From Trichosphaerium sp. ATCC 40318 (lineage: Eukaryota; Discosea; Flabellinia; Trichosidae), in NCBI GenBank assembly GCA_038496445.1, contig JALMLS010000420.1, positions 372,001 through 436,000 of the forward strand: a stretch of DNA of 64,000 nt, written 5' to 3'. The position numbers and the translations under genes are program-made. The notes beneath the pieces are model-generated. The model did not search any database. It worked only from the letters and a program-made list of their open reading frames with translations, and was not told where the DNA came from. This document shows positions 43,975-57,171 of the stretch, in pieces. Each line of letters opens with the position of its first letter. Position 1 is the stretch's first letter.

Positions 43975-46604
43975 ATGGCACAACACCACACCAGGCTTAT
44001 ATTTATTGTTACGGCTCTTATATTTGTACGGTTTTTTCCAACAGGTGTACACTCAAAAAAGACTACGCCACGGTTCAAAATCATAGTAAAGCACGTGTCA
44101 TATTATTTTTGCGAAGAACAAGTTAAATTTGAGAACATTCAGAATCGGTAGCTAAAATTCTGTCCTCACTTTTTAGGTGATCATAGCGCAGGCGCCTCCA
44201 ACAACACCTTCAGGTACCATAAACTATAACAAAGCGCTGAATTTTTTTTTACAGCTCCAACGCCGGCACCTACGCCACCACCAACAACCTCACCTGTAGT
44301 AAGTTTCACATGCCACGTTTCACCACAGGGATTGTCAACTGTACGTACTTGTAATCGGTTTTTTGCAAATGTGCTAACCATGATTTCAACAGAACAATGG
44401 TACCCTTGCCTCCCCATTTTTCAACATCAGTGATTGTTTCAACTCTCGACCAAGCTCTAGTGCTGTGCAACAAGCAATTATCATCGCTTCTGGTACGTTT
44501 TTAAACTAGGTTTTTTCACTTGTTTCGTGTAAATGCATGAACGAACGAAGTTCTTTTTAGGCGGTGTGTACAACTACAACACTAAACAAAAGTCTGCGAT
44601 TTTACATCTCAACATTACAAGTATCACAATAAAATCTGTTGAAGAAAATGAGAGCAAACCTATGTTCCGCGGAACGAACGGATTGGTACACCATTACACT
44701 TGTATTCTTTCAAATCCTCCACTTTTTTTTTCCATGCTTATTTATTTACAGTACCTTGAATTTGACACTCCTACCACGTGCATCTTCAGCGATATTGATG
44801 CCTACCCCTTCACATTATATGCTAACGTGCTACATAATTACGGCGACATAATTAGAATACAAAATAGTACCTTGCGTCAAGGTATATTCAAACCAAAACA
44901 AAAATGTAATCCTGAATTTATCTTTCTAGTGCTTGTTGACTTTTGGTTCATCAACTCATTCATAGTTAAAGAATCCACACTAGATAACGTCGCTTCTGTA
45001 TCAAAAATGTTTATAAGGGAGATACTAATGGAAAACTCTAATATCTCCAACTTCCTGCTACGTACGAATTGCATTGAAGGAAAATATCACGTGACTTCTA
45101 GTTGTTACTGAAAGCTAACGTTTCTATCTAAAGATGCTGACCTTCAACTATGTGATTTATTCAGCATGTACAATGTAATCGCTACAAAGGTAGATTTTAG
45201 GCAACAATGTGATACTGGTATAGTCTTTCTTCGTTTTTTTCGCTTTATGACTTTCTTACCAACTAATTTAGTTTCTGTAAGGAAAAGCACGTTTATAGAA
45301 TCAAGCTTAGCTATTACTCAATCATACACTGTTATGATCGAGCATTCTTCTTTTAGTGACTACATTGGTGCACCGGATTTTGTACGTCCACAAAACAAAA
45401 TACAAGTTCAACTCTCTTTTTGATGTTTATTTACCTTTCACACTCTAATTCTTCGAAGCCTGTCTTGAGTTTAGCACAAGTAAATTTACCAGGAACTTAC
45501 TACGATATTTCTATCTTAAACTCAACATTCACCAGTAATGGGTACGCTAAAACTTGTTTGATTTGACTCAAAGACTTTCAAAAAAATTCTTGTGTGATGT
45601 GTTTAACTTCTCTGTAGTGTCAATTTCGACCTACCCCCATCTTATACTTCTTATTATTCAACAATATTGCTTGGTTCATCTTTCTTTGAACAAGGAACCA
45701 ATAGTTCAATCAGTATCTCTGGGTGTACTTTTATAAACAACACAGCTGTTAAAAAGAACTCAACAATATTTGCTCCTCCTCTCGGTACAACCCCAATGTA
45801 TAGGATAGTAGAATGGCCTCTGAATAGCACACTTGACTTTGTTGTTGAACCGAAAAACCCAAGTAAGATCAACCTCTGGTTGTCTCTTGTTTAACTTATC
45901 ATTTTTCATAGCTTGTTTCCCTGGATCAGACACTTTGTCGAAGAATGACACTTGTGTTCTATGTGACTTTGGACAGTACTCACCAAAAGGTGGATTATGC
46001 CAGCCTTGCGCCATTGGTCATATTGCGAAACTACAGGGTCAAGATAAATGTGAACCTTGTCGCCCAGGATTATTCCAAAACGAAACGTACACCTCTGCTA
46101 GAAACAGTATTTTTTCAACATTTAGCTGATTTTTATATCTAGTGGGCAAAGTAAGTGCAACCCTTGTGGTAAATGGTCTATTGCCCCAGGTATTGGTAGT
46201 ATAAATTGCACATTATGTGAGCCTGGATATCACTCAAACGATAATTTGAAATGTAAACCATGTGAGGCAGGTAAGTCTTTGAGTTGGAAGTAAATGTTAA
46301 CAAGTTCTTTGTAAGGCAAGTACCAAACACCTCATGATTCTGACAGTCTCCTCGGCTGTAGTTCTTGTAAGTGGTTTGAAGGATCAAAGGAAGGTTCTAT
46401 AAAGTGTAGCTGTACGTTGTTGATGGCTCCTTTTTTAACACCTTGCTTATTTTTTTGTTGTTTACAGTTGGAAGCATAATTATCTATGGTGTTATTGGTG
46501 CTGGTGGAGCTTTAGTTTTATTAATTATTATTGCTATTGTAATCTGTGTTTGTTGCTGCAAGAAAAAGAGAAATGATGGATACGAACCAGTGAATTATTC
46601 GTAG
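43975..46604 (+). CDS. Beta-helix ectodomain with Cys-rich (GCC2/TNFR-like) repeats and membrane anchor
   Basis: ATG at 43975; hydrophobic signal segment LIFIVTALIFVRFFPTG. A short PT stretch (APTPAPTPPPTTSP) is followed by a long region of the polymorphic-membrane-protein/beta-helix type: NGTLASPFFNISDCFNSR, IIIASGGVYNYN, HLNITSITIKSVEENESKPM, RIQNSTLR, KESTLDNVASVSK, ISILNSTFTSNG and SISISGCTFINNTAV. Then come Cys-rich repeats like those of ephrin-receptor/GCC2 domains (VLCDFGQYSPKGGLCQPCAIG, KCEPCRPGLFQN, LCEPGYHSNDNLKCKPC). A membrane span (IIIYGVIGAGGALVLLIIIA) and a tail CCCKKKRNDGYEPVNYS finish it. The palmitoylation-prone CCC and YEPV (YxxPhi) in the tail are notable. The role is inferred to be a surface adhesin or receptor. 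Confidence 0.85.
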
Positions 46605-47039
46605 GGATGACGGAATCAACTACAAAAAGAAAATAAAGGCTTGCCTTTGTCTTGTTAGAAAACTGACATTTGTTGCAAAGTCACTTTGATTCAAGCTTGA
46701 TAATACATCAGCCAGTTGTTACGCTCACGGCTTACCCGAAAAGCCATCCTGAAATTAAGGGATTCAGTTAACTAGCAAAAGTAGTTAGTAAGTCACGTGC
46801 AAATGATACAACATCACGCAGCGTTTCTATTTTTCGCCATAGCACTTACGCATGTATGGTTTTCTCCTTCCATTTAGCTTTCAAAACGTAGTAAGCTCGG
46901 TACACGCCTCAATATCATGTGAGGTTATAAATAGCAAGATGTCTAAACCTTAAATGGCTCTTTATTATTACTACAAAAAAACAACAAAGTGTTTTTTTTT
47001 CAATTTAATTCTTTGACTCTTGAAGTATTTAATGCGAAT
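46605..47039. other. Convergent intergenic spacer
   Basis: AATAAA at 46632-46637 should end the beta-helix gene transcript. The remainder lies between two gene 3' ends and holds one CACGTG (about 46795). No open frame of interest. Confidence 0.5.
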
Positions 47040-50000
47040 TTACTGTCCTGCTTTTGCCTTCATCTTTGCCAATAACTTAGTTACACAAGATTGGCAAAAT
47101 GGACGCCCTTTTACATCACGTGTATCCGACTTTGGAAGCTGAATCTTACAAAGACTGCAAGAAACAGTTTCAACTGGTGTAGGAGTATACAAAGCGACAG
47201 GAGGTTCAGGTTGAGCATAAGCTGGTGGAGGAGTTGCATATGCAGGTGGAGGAGGTGTTGGCGTGTAGATTGCTTGAGGTGCAACTGGTGGCGGAGCCCT
47301 AGGAGACATTTCTTCTGACACAATAGCGCCATCTTCAGGAACTGAAACAGCAACAGATGTTTGGTAGATACCTGTACCTGAACCACTAGCAACAACGCCA
47401 CTGCCTCCCTTCTTTTTCTTTACAACAACGAAAACAATTACTATAATCACTACAATGATTATAATAACAACAACAGCTGCTACAGCAGCGATCCATATTG
47501 GAAATCCGCCTACGAAGAAAAAATAAGGATTTGAGAAAATTTTTTTTTGTAATTTCTAACGTACCTGAAGATCCTTCTGATTCGTCGACAACAGTTTCCA
47601 CTTGTGATCCTGGTTCTGCTTCAGGGCTAGGGTTTAGACTACAGGAAGTCCAAGATGAGTCAATACTATCAGCAATAGCAGCGTTCAAAGTTGGATTTGG
47701 GTAATGAACACGACAAAGATCTGTTGCTGCTTGTTGTGGTGATATACCACTACCAGAAGGTTGGAACTCTAATGTTGCTTCAACAGTTGTTTGCTCAAAA
47801 TCACGTTTTCTGCTTGTTGTTGTCACTTGGAATCGAGATTTATCTATTTGAAGTGACGCAGCAAGTGCATCAGACAGAGCGTCTGTGTCCATTGACGATC
47901 CGGAGTTTAGTTCAAACTCAACAAATGCGCTTTCAGCTAAAAGTAACATGAGTAAATGACGGAAGACTAACAGAAACAAGGAAAAAAACAAGAAAAAGGT
48001 ATCATCTCTTTGAATGGTACTACGTACTTGCTGCACATTGAAGTGTGTTTGCGAATACTGATGCAGCATATCCGTTTAAGGTCCATGTTGGTGCTTCATC
48101 AGTTTTGAAGTAGTCATAGTAGAAAACATAACTTGCTCGTCCTTCAGAAAAAGTGACAGGCAATCTTGTGAAAGAGAGCAAGTTGTTGTCTTCGCCAATT
48201 GGAATACTACATTCTCCAGTGATATTCATGCCTTCCCAACCAAAGTACATGCGGTATTTATCCCCAAGAAGTTCTGTACATTCGACTATAGGTTGTACAG
48301 TACGGAACTAGAGCATTACAAGTTAGGTCAAACCACCGATAAAGAAATGCTGTACCTCACACGCATCTCCTAGAGGAGCTGCCTCAGTTGGTGCAAGTGT
48401 CACGCCATCAAAGGGTGGTGGACTAGTTGGTGCTTCAGTCGTTGGAGGAGCAGTTGTTGGTGGAGGTGTAGGTATGGTACTATCAAATGGAGCCATTGTC
48501 GTTGGAGGCAATGTTGTTGGTGATAATGTTGTTGGTGGTAATGTTGTTGGAGGCAATGTGGTTGGCGGCAACGTTGTTGGTGGTGCTGTAGTAGGCGGCA
48601 ATGTTGTTGGAGGCAGTGTGGTTGGAGGCAATGTGGTTGGAGCAGCAGCAGTCGACGAAGTCTTAAAACTTGGTTAAATTGAAAACTTTTGAAGAAAGTA
48701 AATTGCTACTTACAATAACATTACTGATTTTACTGTTGCCCTCAGAGTTGCTAGCGTATATTCTATATTGGTATGATGTAGATGATGGCAATGAATTATC
48801 ATTAAAAGATAGCGAAGAAGAAGTTCCTACTTGAGTCCAGCTTCCTGAACTAGCAGGTTTTCGTTGAACTCTACATCAAACTTAGTTCTGCAACAGCAAC
48901 AAAATCAAACTCGATAACTTACACATAAGAGGTAACAGGAGCGCCGTTTGGATTCGGTTGAGTCCAACTTACACCGATAGATGTAGGAGAAACAGATTGA
49001 ACACTTAGTGTTGGTATACCAGGAGGTGCACGGAAGTCATTGTAAGAATGGTCGGCTAATGGTCTTTGAGGACATTTAATGTCATCTATTGTTAATGCTC
49101 CAATATTTGGCTGTAAAACAAATTCATTAACTCCAAAGAAATTTATGTTTGTTGTTTTGTTTCTGTTTTTTTGGACGTACGTTTCCTACTTGACTAATAG
49201 CATAGGCTGGTCTATTTACAAATTGCTCATCAAGCTTAGTTTCACAAGTGTTCTTGTTTTGGTTTCCACCACATCCTTTAAAAAACAAACCCATTAAAAC
49301 TTTGTCAAACGCAACAACAAAAAAAAATTTTCTGTCTGGACATGTACCACCAGCTGATGCATCACACTCAGTCTTGTTGAACTCTGCTAATAATTTTGCC
49401 ATTTCAGCACGTTGTGATGCTGTAGAGAAAACAGTTTGTGCCAAAAGTTTCTGAAAAAAAAGAGAAGAGAGGTTAGCACAAGAAAACTGGAATAGTAACA
49501 AAAATGTAAAAAAAAACCAAAGAATGACTTGTTTAAACATACCACACGCTTATTATACGTGTCACTATCATTGTCAATAATAAGTGATTTGATTCTTGCA
49601 TTTTTTTGCTTGATGGTATTACACTGTTGCCAAGCAGGCTTTGACTATAAAAATAACGTCAAAAAAGTATAGGTTCACAACTTTTGTTGGAAGTGATGAC
49701 GTACACTCTCACAGTACAATCTATCAGCGTCCCAAGGAAAACGAGACCATTTTCCATCAAGTGGCTTGTAAAAGAATTGATTATGGAAAACATCATCCCA
49801 AGCACCAGCAATATTAATTGCAGCGGCATCAGCTAAGAAAAAAATCAGAAAATAATCAAAAAAAAAAAGAATATAAACACCAAAAGCAGTTAAAAAAACG
49901 GCTGTTCCTCAGTAATAAATAAATAAACAAACCATAAACGTACAGTGAGCGAGGTTAGTATCAATATTAGCTGAAATATACGCTTCTTCATCAAAAGAAG

Positions 50001-53000
50001 ACTGAGTCATACCTAAAAAACAAACAATTGAGTAAGGGAGCACTAAAAATAACTTTTGTTGTCTTAGTTACCCTCAATCCAATCTTTAATCATTGTGTGA
50101 CTCTGTGTTGGAGTATCAAACGTAGATCCATACGTCTAGGGAAAAACCAAAGTCAACACATACACTAGCTCTTTTCTTTAGAAAAATACCTTTCTTCCAT
50201 AAGTCCAGAAATAACGATCAATAACAGACCACTGAGGACAAGATGAACGAAATGGAAGTCTCCTACATAGTATATTTGAGTAACAGGACCCTTGGGGCGA
50301 GGTGAAAGGTCAAAGTGACGCACTGTTGATCAGCTTTACCATAAGGACCTTCGTCTAAATTTGCTCCTTGAGCTTTGAATAAATGCCCAACACGTTCTTC
50401 TGCTAGATGTCTGCATTCTCCATTTCTTCTCTCAATTGTCTTTTTTACCAAGTCGGAACCACCTCTGCTTATTTGCATAGCATACCTCCAGTACTTTCCA
50501 TTAACTACAAGCCAAAATTAACTTTTTGGTTTCATCACAACAACACCAGTTTATCTTCAAACAACGTACTGTTCAACCGAACAAATGATACATCACTAGT
50601 ACCCAAACCAAGTTTTTGACATGTACGGTAAAATATAGGTGTAGTATACATTGTACATCCTTGTTGCATCTTGTGAAGAATATATACTCCTTGTCCGTTT
50701 ACTTGTGACCATTTTGGGAACGCCAAGCGCCAAGAACTACCCTTGTGATTTCCTGTGGCAGGTTTTGGTGTAATACTTGAGCTAATGTCAACACCATTGT
50801 CCCTTTTGAAAGGGAGTAAGTAAGTATGACTTTATTAAGTCAAATGGGGTTTTTTTTTTTGGTTTTTCAAAAAAAGATTGTTGAAATAGGAGCGTACCTG
50901 TTCCATCTGGAACCTTGAAATCTTACTCTTGAGTTTAGAATAACTGTACCTGTAGGTTCATGTACTACTACAGCATTTTCTCTGCCACCAAAAGATTCTC
51001 TCAAATCACATTTGTTGGTACCAGTTACACGGGCATCATTTTGATGAAAATTGCAATTTGTTAAAAGTTGAGCCCAATTTGTTGGTTCAATAAACAAATG
51101 CCAAATGGGTGTTGTTGTATGATAAATGGGCTTTACAAAGTAACCAAAATATCTGTATGGATCTGTTTTTCTTGGTGCCTCGAAGGAGCTAAAGTAGAAA
51201 CACAGGGTAAACAAAGTTACTTGCAAAAAAAACCAAAAAAATCGTACGTCGCATCTGCCAATGTTGCAACAACTTTGTACTTTACAACTGTGTTTTCAGG
51301 GTACCCAGCAGGGATACTGTAAGAGTATATTGCGGAATTTTGAGGATCCTATATTATAATATGTTACTGCTAGAGGGCAAAAGGTAGGGTTTTTTTTTTG
51401 TAAATTACCTGAACCATAGTCCTTGCGATAGGTGACTGACTAGTCTCATCAATTGCATTATAAGAAAAGTATGTGAGTTGAACAGTAACTCCTTGTGCAG
51501 GAACTGGGTCAAGCTCGACTGAGATCGTAACCTAAATAACTTAGTAAGAAAACTAAAACAAACTTGTATTTTTTTTCCTGGAAAGAAGAAATTTTTTTGT
51601 TGAGAAACGTACAACATCTCCTGCAACAATATTCTTCCTTGGTGGATCAAAATCAATATCCTTGATACCAGGTAATACATGATTAGACGTAATAGGATTA
51701 GCTGATCCTGGTGAAGGGTCATCAGCTTCCCAATTATAAGCCTTATATCCAGGCTCAGACCAACTCTTTCTTTGAAGAGATAATCCATTAAACTGGTAGT
51801 TGTCATATGTGCTTGCATAAGGAGATTGTCCAGCGATTTGATACTCAGGACCATCACCCAAAGCATCTACAGTCAAGGTCAATAAAAAAAGATATAAGGG
51901 CTCCCAGTGGAAGGTTGTGAATGGCTCAAAACATCATTTACCTGCAGCTGTTGGCCATGGGAATTCGTCATCATAATCGACATAATCGACTGTATAACCA
52001 TCCTCATTTACAATAGCTACCTTTTCACCACCATTAGATAGTTCTCCGCTGTATGGACCTAGCGGTGTTGTAGATAGACTATATTCGCTCTGAACCTTGC
52101 TTACATCCCTTGCGATAACTATGTAACAGCGTTAAAGGCGTCTAACGACTTTTACATGTGATTAAGGCGTACCAAGGTATTGCTTAGAACCAATAATAGT
52201 GCCTGCAGGGAATTTGTAGTCAACAAGGTCTTCTGACAATAAACGCCAGTGTGAGATGTCTACATTGAAGTTTTCGTTGTTGAATATCTCAACAAACTCA
52301 TGAGCATCGTACATAGTACGCTATTAATAGTGTGAGCGATTAGAGTACATAACAGGCTGTTATTGTACCTCTTCTACCGGACTGTACATAATTTCAGATA
52401 TTTTAATATCTCTCTTTTGTACTACACCAACAGGACAGTTTTGGTATGTAGGACCAAAGCCAGGTGTACCACCCCATTCAGCATGTCTGTCTGGGCTCAC
52501 TAGTTGTTTAATGAGCGGAGAAATCGAAGTCTAGACTTGGAAAAAAAATACAAAATAAAGGATAAAGGTAAAAAAAAACGTACCTGGAGCAGGTGTAGCA
52601 ACCCAGAAGTTTGCGTTATCGTATGCTGTTGTAGAATAACAAATGAGCTCCAAAGACGATCCAAAACCATCTGCAAGAGGGTCCCAAGGGAAGCGATCAT
52701 TGTAGGTAACAGAGAAGCTACAAGGAAAAGGACGTGAGTGAGTGTACGGGACAATTATACGAAACTGCGTACTGAACGGCAGAAGCACTAGTAAGAAGTT
52801 GTAGAGTTTCCCCACTGTTGCTTAAGGTTCCAACATAACTGGTAGAAATCACTTGAGATGATTGCAGGTTGTCGTAAGCCCTAAAACGGAATATTTGTAC
52901 TGAATTGATAAATTTTCTGATAAAAGCAAAAACAATACTACAAACCACTAAATACAACTAGCAATATCGCAATAAAATGTTTGAGCGATAGATACGTTTG

Positions 53001-53542
53001 CTGACGTCAGAAATTGGGAATTTGACTGTTTTGCTTTTTTTTCGATGTAACGCAGCGTAAACTGCTAAAAACATGTTGCGGGTGCGTACGCTAGTAGTGT
53101 ATCCCTATTTTTGGCCAAAACCAAGTAATTCCCTGCGCCAATTGAAACTGAAGGAAATACGTAGTCTGGTTCTCCAACGCCTAAAAACAACGCATTCATT
53201 AGTATTTTTTGTGTATCCATAACAGTCGAAACGCACCGGAAATTTTCCATCCATTGAGATTAACAGAGCTACCTCCTTTGTTGTACAGTTCAATGTATTC
53301 GTACTCGTCATCTGAAATACGAGCGTTGTACATAATCTCAGATATAATAACCTATAAAACATCTCTCAGTACCGCTACTAGGCCACCAAACAAGCCTGCC
53401 AAGTCGACAATGAAACTAAAATACGTACTTGACCGAGAGCATTAATAATCAACGCAGATAGCACTATAAGCGCCGTTGTCTTGCCTAGTTAACGTTTAAA
53501 TCAAGGTGGTACAAAACCAGTTTTAAATGTACTTGAAACCAT
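47040..53542 (-). CDS. Giant surface protein: LTD domains, CotH-kinase-like domain, FN3, Pro/Thr stalk, membrane span, C4 tail
   Basis: A short first exon at 53542 (ATG GTT TCA A) splices to a signal sequence (TTALIVLSALIINALG). Lamin-tail domains follow: ISEIMYNARISDDEYEYIEL with GAGNYLVLAKN, then DNLQSSQV..FPWDPLADGFGSSLELI, then HEFVEIFNNENFNVDISHW. Next is a CotH-like region (PIWHLFIEPTNWAQLL, NSRVRFQGSRWNR, NHKGSSWRLAFPKW, KLGLGTSDVSFVRLNVNGKY, RYFWTYGRKTYGSTFDTP). An FN3 module (PTSIGVSWTQPNPNGAPVTS), PT repeats (48330-48640), an SEA-like segment, a span (VVVVIIIVVIIVIVFVVV) and a Pro-rich tail with two CxxC pairs (CSLCKIQ, FCQSC) complete it. Total is near 1700 residues. LTD+CotH is a bacterial spore-coat/surface combination. 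Kinase activity and targets are inference. Confidence 0.85.
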
Positions 53543-54065
53543 AGCTTTAATTACTACAAGTTGCCTATACCACAGGAGGTGGCAACTAGCGCTTTACTTT
53601 CTGTTTTTATAGTTTGACTAACATGGAAAGCGTAATCCATTAAAACTTGATGGCGTGCTTGCTTTCTGTAGTGATTGTTAAACAACCATAACCACAACGT
53701 CCACAAACTGGTTTGTCCGACATTATCGGTCACCCTTTTTTTTTTTGAAGCCAAACGTGCATGCAAATTATTGCCAGTGTTGGTTTTCATGAAGAAACGC
53801 TTACGTCATTGTGTAATGGCTGACTGTTTGAAAAATCAGAGGATTTTATCATAATTTGTTTGTCAAACTAAGATTACAATGCGATGACACAGAACTATAG
53901 GTATTACAATATTGGTCGTGGCGTGGCAGTGTCAAATATTTCTAACAAAATTCGCTGAAAGCTATTCTGTGACACGAACAGTTGCAATTTAGTAAACTCT
54001 AACTACAACACGCATCTACTCCGCAATGAATAATAGCAATAACAACACCATAACTAATAGTACAG
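53543..54065. other. Divergent spacer, probably with the first exon of the next gene
   Basis: Lies between genes transcribed in opposite directions. An AAC/AAT-rich segment at 54025-54060 (codes for Asn-rich peptide after ATG 54026) does not join in frame to the following exon, so the first exon of the 54066 gene must lie elsewhere in this spacer. Confidence 0.4.
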
Positions 54066-54991
54066 GCTGCCAAACTTCTAAATCCAACTGCACCGCGTCG
54101 GGGTATCGCTGCGGGATTCACCGGGAAGGGTACCCTCTTTTTAAACGGGTTCAATACCTTCTATGTGTCGACAAGTTTTGAAGTAGCAACAAACTTCAAA
54201 ACTAACTTCACCGTCAACACATGGTTGAGCGGTGTTGCTACAGACGAGAGCGCGTTTGTTGTTACAAGCTTTAAAGCAAACAAGAAGCGAACCGCCATAA
54301 AACTCACCGACGGTGGCGTAAAATTGTTGACAGTACCAAACGTACGCGCTCCACTGATTTACAAAACAAAATTAACTCACAAATAGGCTGGTGGGTCATC
54401 TGTCCACTCTGAGGTTATGTCTTTTGAAGTTTTGGCCGCTTTGCATAACGCAACGTTGTGTCAAACAGAAATGGTACGTTTTAAAGCTTATAGCGATGAA
54501 TTCCATTTCTGACATGTTTTTTCAGGAGATAACCTACGCAGGGTCTTCAAATATAACTGACTACAGTGTATTCACGGAGGGTAATGTATTCGGTGTATCA
54601 GTAACGCGAGCAATGAAGTTTGGAGCTGGGAAATTCACTTCAAATGACGCTTTTGTTTTGTTGAAGAAAAAACTCAAAGGCGTGGTTGAATCTACAAAAA
54701 ACGTAGTGGGTAACAAGACCTGGAAAAAACAGATATTGCACGTGTGGTACGTCCTTCTCGCGAGAAATCCGAATTTGACGTCATTCTTTGAATTATCTTG
54801 TTTTTCCCTTATTTGTTGGAAGTATTTTGGGCTTACACGTGATTTTCAGGGCTGAGGAAGATTACATAGCTGAGACTTTATTTAAAGTTTGGAAATGTAT
54901 GAAAGTAAAAGAGAAGAGTAATACATTGGTGTATGTTACTGTAAGCAAGAATGCGAAATGGATATTTTACGAGCCATGGAAGGTTGAGTAA
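54066..54991 (+). CDS. Conserved-looking intracellular protein, family not recognised
   Basis: Four exons splice cleanly: from 54066, about 54387-54473, 54525-54748 and 54849-54991. Readable segments are AAGFTGKGTLFLNGFNTFYV, NFTVNTWLSGVATDESAFVV, VMSFEVLAALHNATLCQTEM, DYSVFTEGNVFGVSVTRAMK, FVLLKKKLKGVVEST and WAEEDYIAETLFKVWKCMKV. It has no signal peptide, no membrane span and no nucleotide-binding motif that I can see. The third intron carries CACGTG just before its 3' end, and AATAAA at 55005-55010 follows the stop. The start codon was not found: an upstream exon is needed because the acceptor at 54065 is preceded by stops. Confidence 0.62.
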
Positions 54992-56195
54992 AACTAGCTT
55001 TGTAAATAAAACTGCCACTGAGGATACTGTTCAACAGTGGCTTAATCGATTAAAAACGTTACAATCACTACACCTAAAAGAAAAACTATGATATCTACGT
55101 ATAATTACTAAAGTTGGTTGTTTTGGCTTTTTTTTTTGACGTCTTAGCCAAGCCTGGTATGCTAGCGTTTGCACAAGTTTATAGGACGTATTTATTTTCC
55201 GACAAACGTTGGGCAAACTTTCCGAAATAGAAGAATAAAAACTGCGGCTAGTAAGAAAACTCCTACGTACACAATTTTGAACCAAACAAACTTTAATTAC
55301 AGCCGTAAGCTAATTTTGTTTATTATTTTGCTACAACGAGCAAGCCCATGCTACCGCATCGATATTTACAGCAAAGTCGAAAGAACGAAGCTCCATGTAT
55401 GATGAACTATTATTGCACTTCCATACCCACGTGATAGCAAGGTTTTCATTTATAATGCTGCTTATTTCAAGTTTTACTTCACACCAACGCGCAGCTTCCG
55501 TTTTTTTCATTGTAAATCGCCAAGACCGACCTTTTTTCCGCGTATCAAGCATGTTAACCCACCTGCAAATAGAGTTAAAACATCAACAGTTGTGAAGTTT
55601 AGCCAAACTGTTCCTTCCTTTGAAAAATTAAAAGGCTTTACCTAGATATTGATCTGTACGTGCTATACGCGTTGATAGGTCTCTTACTCTTCTCTGAGCA
55701 GAAAATTGCAATGGAGAGCATAAACGAGTCGTGATTACTAGTATGGATAAGGAAAACCAAACGCTCCGCAATTGTATTCAATTGAAGTGTAAAAAAAAAC
55801 CGTACACCACATTATAATATCTTCCCTCCTGACCCTCAACAGGTACAACGCCTATCCTCAGCAATATTGTCATAGCCAATGCGTATAATACAGGCCTTGT
55901 ATTTTTACCGAAGAACTTTTGTAGTATTGGGTCATAGTCCAAAGAGAAGAGGGAGAAGGGATCCTTTTGTAAAAAATTAGCTACAAAGAATAAAAAATTA
56001 CTTCCAGAAGAGATTTTTTGGATAATGTTTTGCCCGCTTTTTAAAACAACGTACTGCACTCTCATTGTCTTTACTGCCATTACCATCTTTATTGCCATTC
56101 GCCGCCAAGCTCACCTCGCTGTATGTAGGGACGCCCATATTACTTGTGTTTAGTACAGTACAATACTGAGGGCTTCTGTTTGTAGTTGGTATCAT
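54992..56195 (-). other. Candidate minus-strand gene, structure unresolved
   Basis: ATG at 56195 opens MIPTTNRSPQYCTVLNTSNM, an Asn/Asp/Gly-rich N-terminus, then exons with DPFSLFSLDYDPILQKFFG and RPVLYALAMTILLRIGVV (one possible membrane span), RRVRDLSTRIARTDQYL, and, at 55331-55552, EAARWCEVKLEISSIINEN. Frames can be linked by plausible introns but stops interrupt several joins. It may be one small membrane protein or a decayed copy. 54992-55330 shows nothing coding beyond AATAAA at 55005. Confidence 0.35.
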
Positions 56196-56532
56196 GGTGA
56201 ACGTGTTGTGAATACTTTACAGTTGGCGAAGAGGGTGGAATGCCAATGATTGAGTGCGGCAATGTGATTTCAGGGCGAGTGTCAAAATTTTATGACACGT
56301 TTTATCATTAAAGCGAAATGGGATGCTTCCAATGGTGTTCCATGTTACGAGAAAGCTAAAAAAGACCCTCAAACTTCGCTTTTTTTCCTCTGAGCTAGCG
56401 TCGCGGCTGATTTCTTTGCCTTGTTTTTTTGAAACTATTCGTACGTAACCAAGCGGTAATGGAGATATGAACTTTGTAGTCGCGTCTAGAAAAGGTAAAT
56501 GATGAGTATTTTATCAGTATTTTATCTCAGAG

Positions 56533-56766
56533 GTGATTTCTTTTGGGGTTTTTAACTTGAAAAGTAATAAAAATCACGTGCCTGTAGTGTTTAACGAAGG
56601 GGTGTTAATTTACGCGGTTGGTGCGACTCGGAAGCTCAGAAATGAAGTATTTTCGATGTGTTGTATAGCGTCAGAGACGTCGATGTGTTGGTGTGAAGTA
56701 AACCATGAAATCAGTAGCCTCTTACCAGCATTGCAGCATTATATCTTGAAAAAAGTATCTCCGTAA
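56533..56766 (+). other. Fragment similar to the 55.4 kb minus-strand segment
   Basis: A + frame, after an intron-like stretch ending near 56584, contains TSMCWCEVNHEISSLLPALQ. It resembles ARWCEVKLEISSIIN on the opposite strand near 55470, in both DNA and protein. No start, stop context or partner exons were resolved. Confidence 0.35.
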
Positions 56767-57171
56767 GGATGATACCTCCACTGCCTGTAGCAGTAAGTTA
56801 GAAAGAGACGCAAGCGATATGGTTCTTGACCGTAAATGCTATTTTCTTACCTTATCGCAATGAGTTATTGCTTGAGAGAGTGAAGCTGGTTGTAGCAGAA
56901 AACAATACGATATTCCTACAAATTTTCAACTTGTTGTGTTCAACAATCTTCTCGTAGGTGCGTACCTTATTACTTCCCAACAGGTCCATACTTCTGTAAA
57001 TCAATAGAGGCACGAACTGAGAGCTTCAATCGCTAATCGTAGCTGTCCGCAAAGTTAGTGATGGAAGTCACAAAAGAACTTCCTTGGCAACGTCACTAGT
57101 ACACGAGTGCCAAGCATGTATGTTGGCCAGTAAATTTTCTGCAGCGCTGCCGCAAGTTCAGTGTTATGAAA
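56767..57171. other. Unassigned stretch
   Basis: Mixed short frames on both strands, none recognised. Possible minus-strand exons (SATTSFTLSSNNSLR near 56860-56910) could belong with the unresolved 55-57 kb material. Confidence 0.3.
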
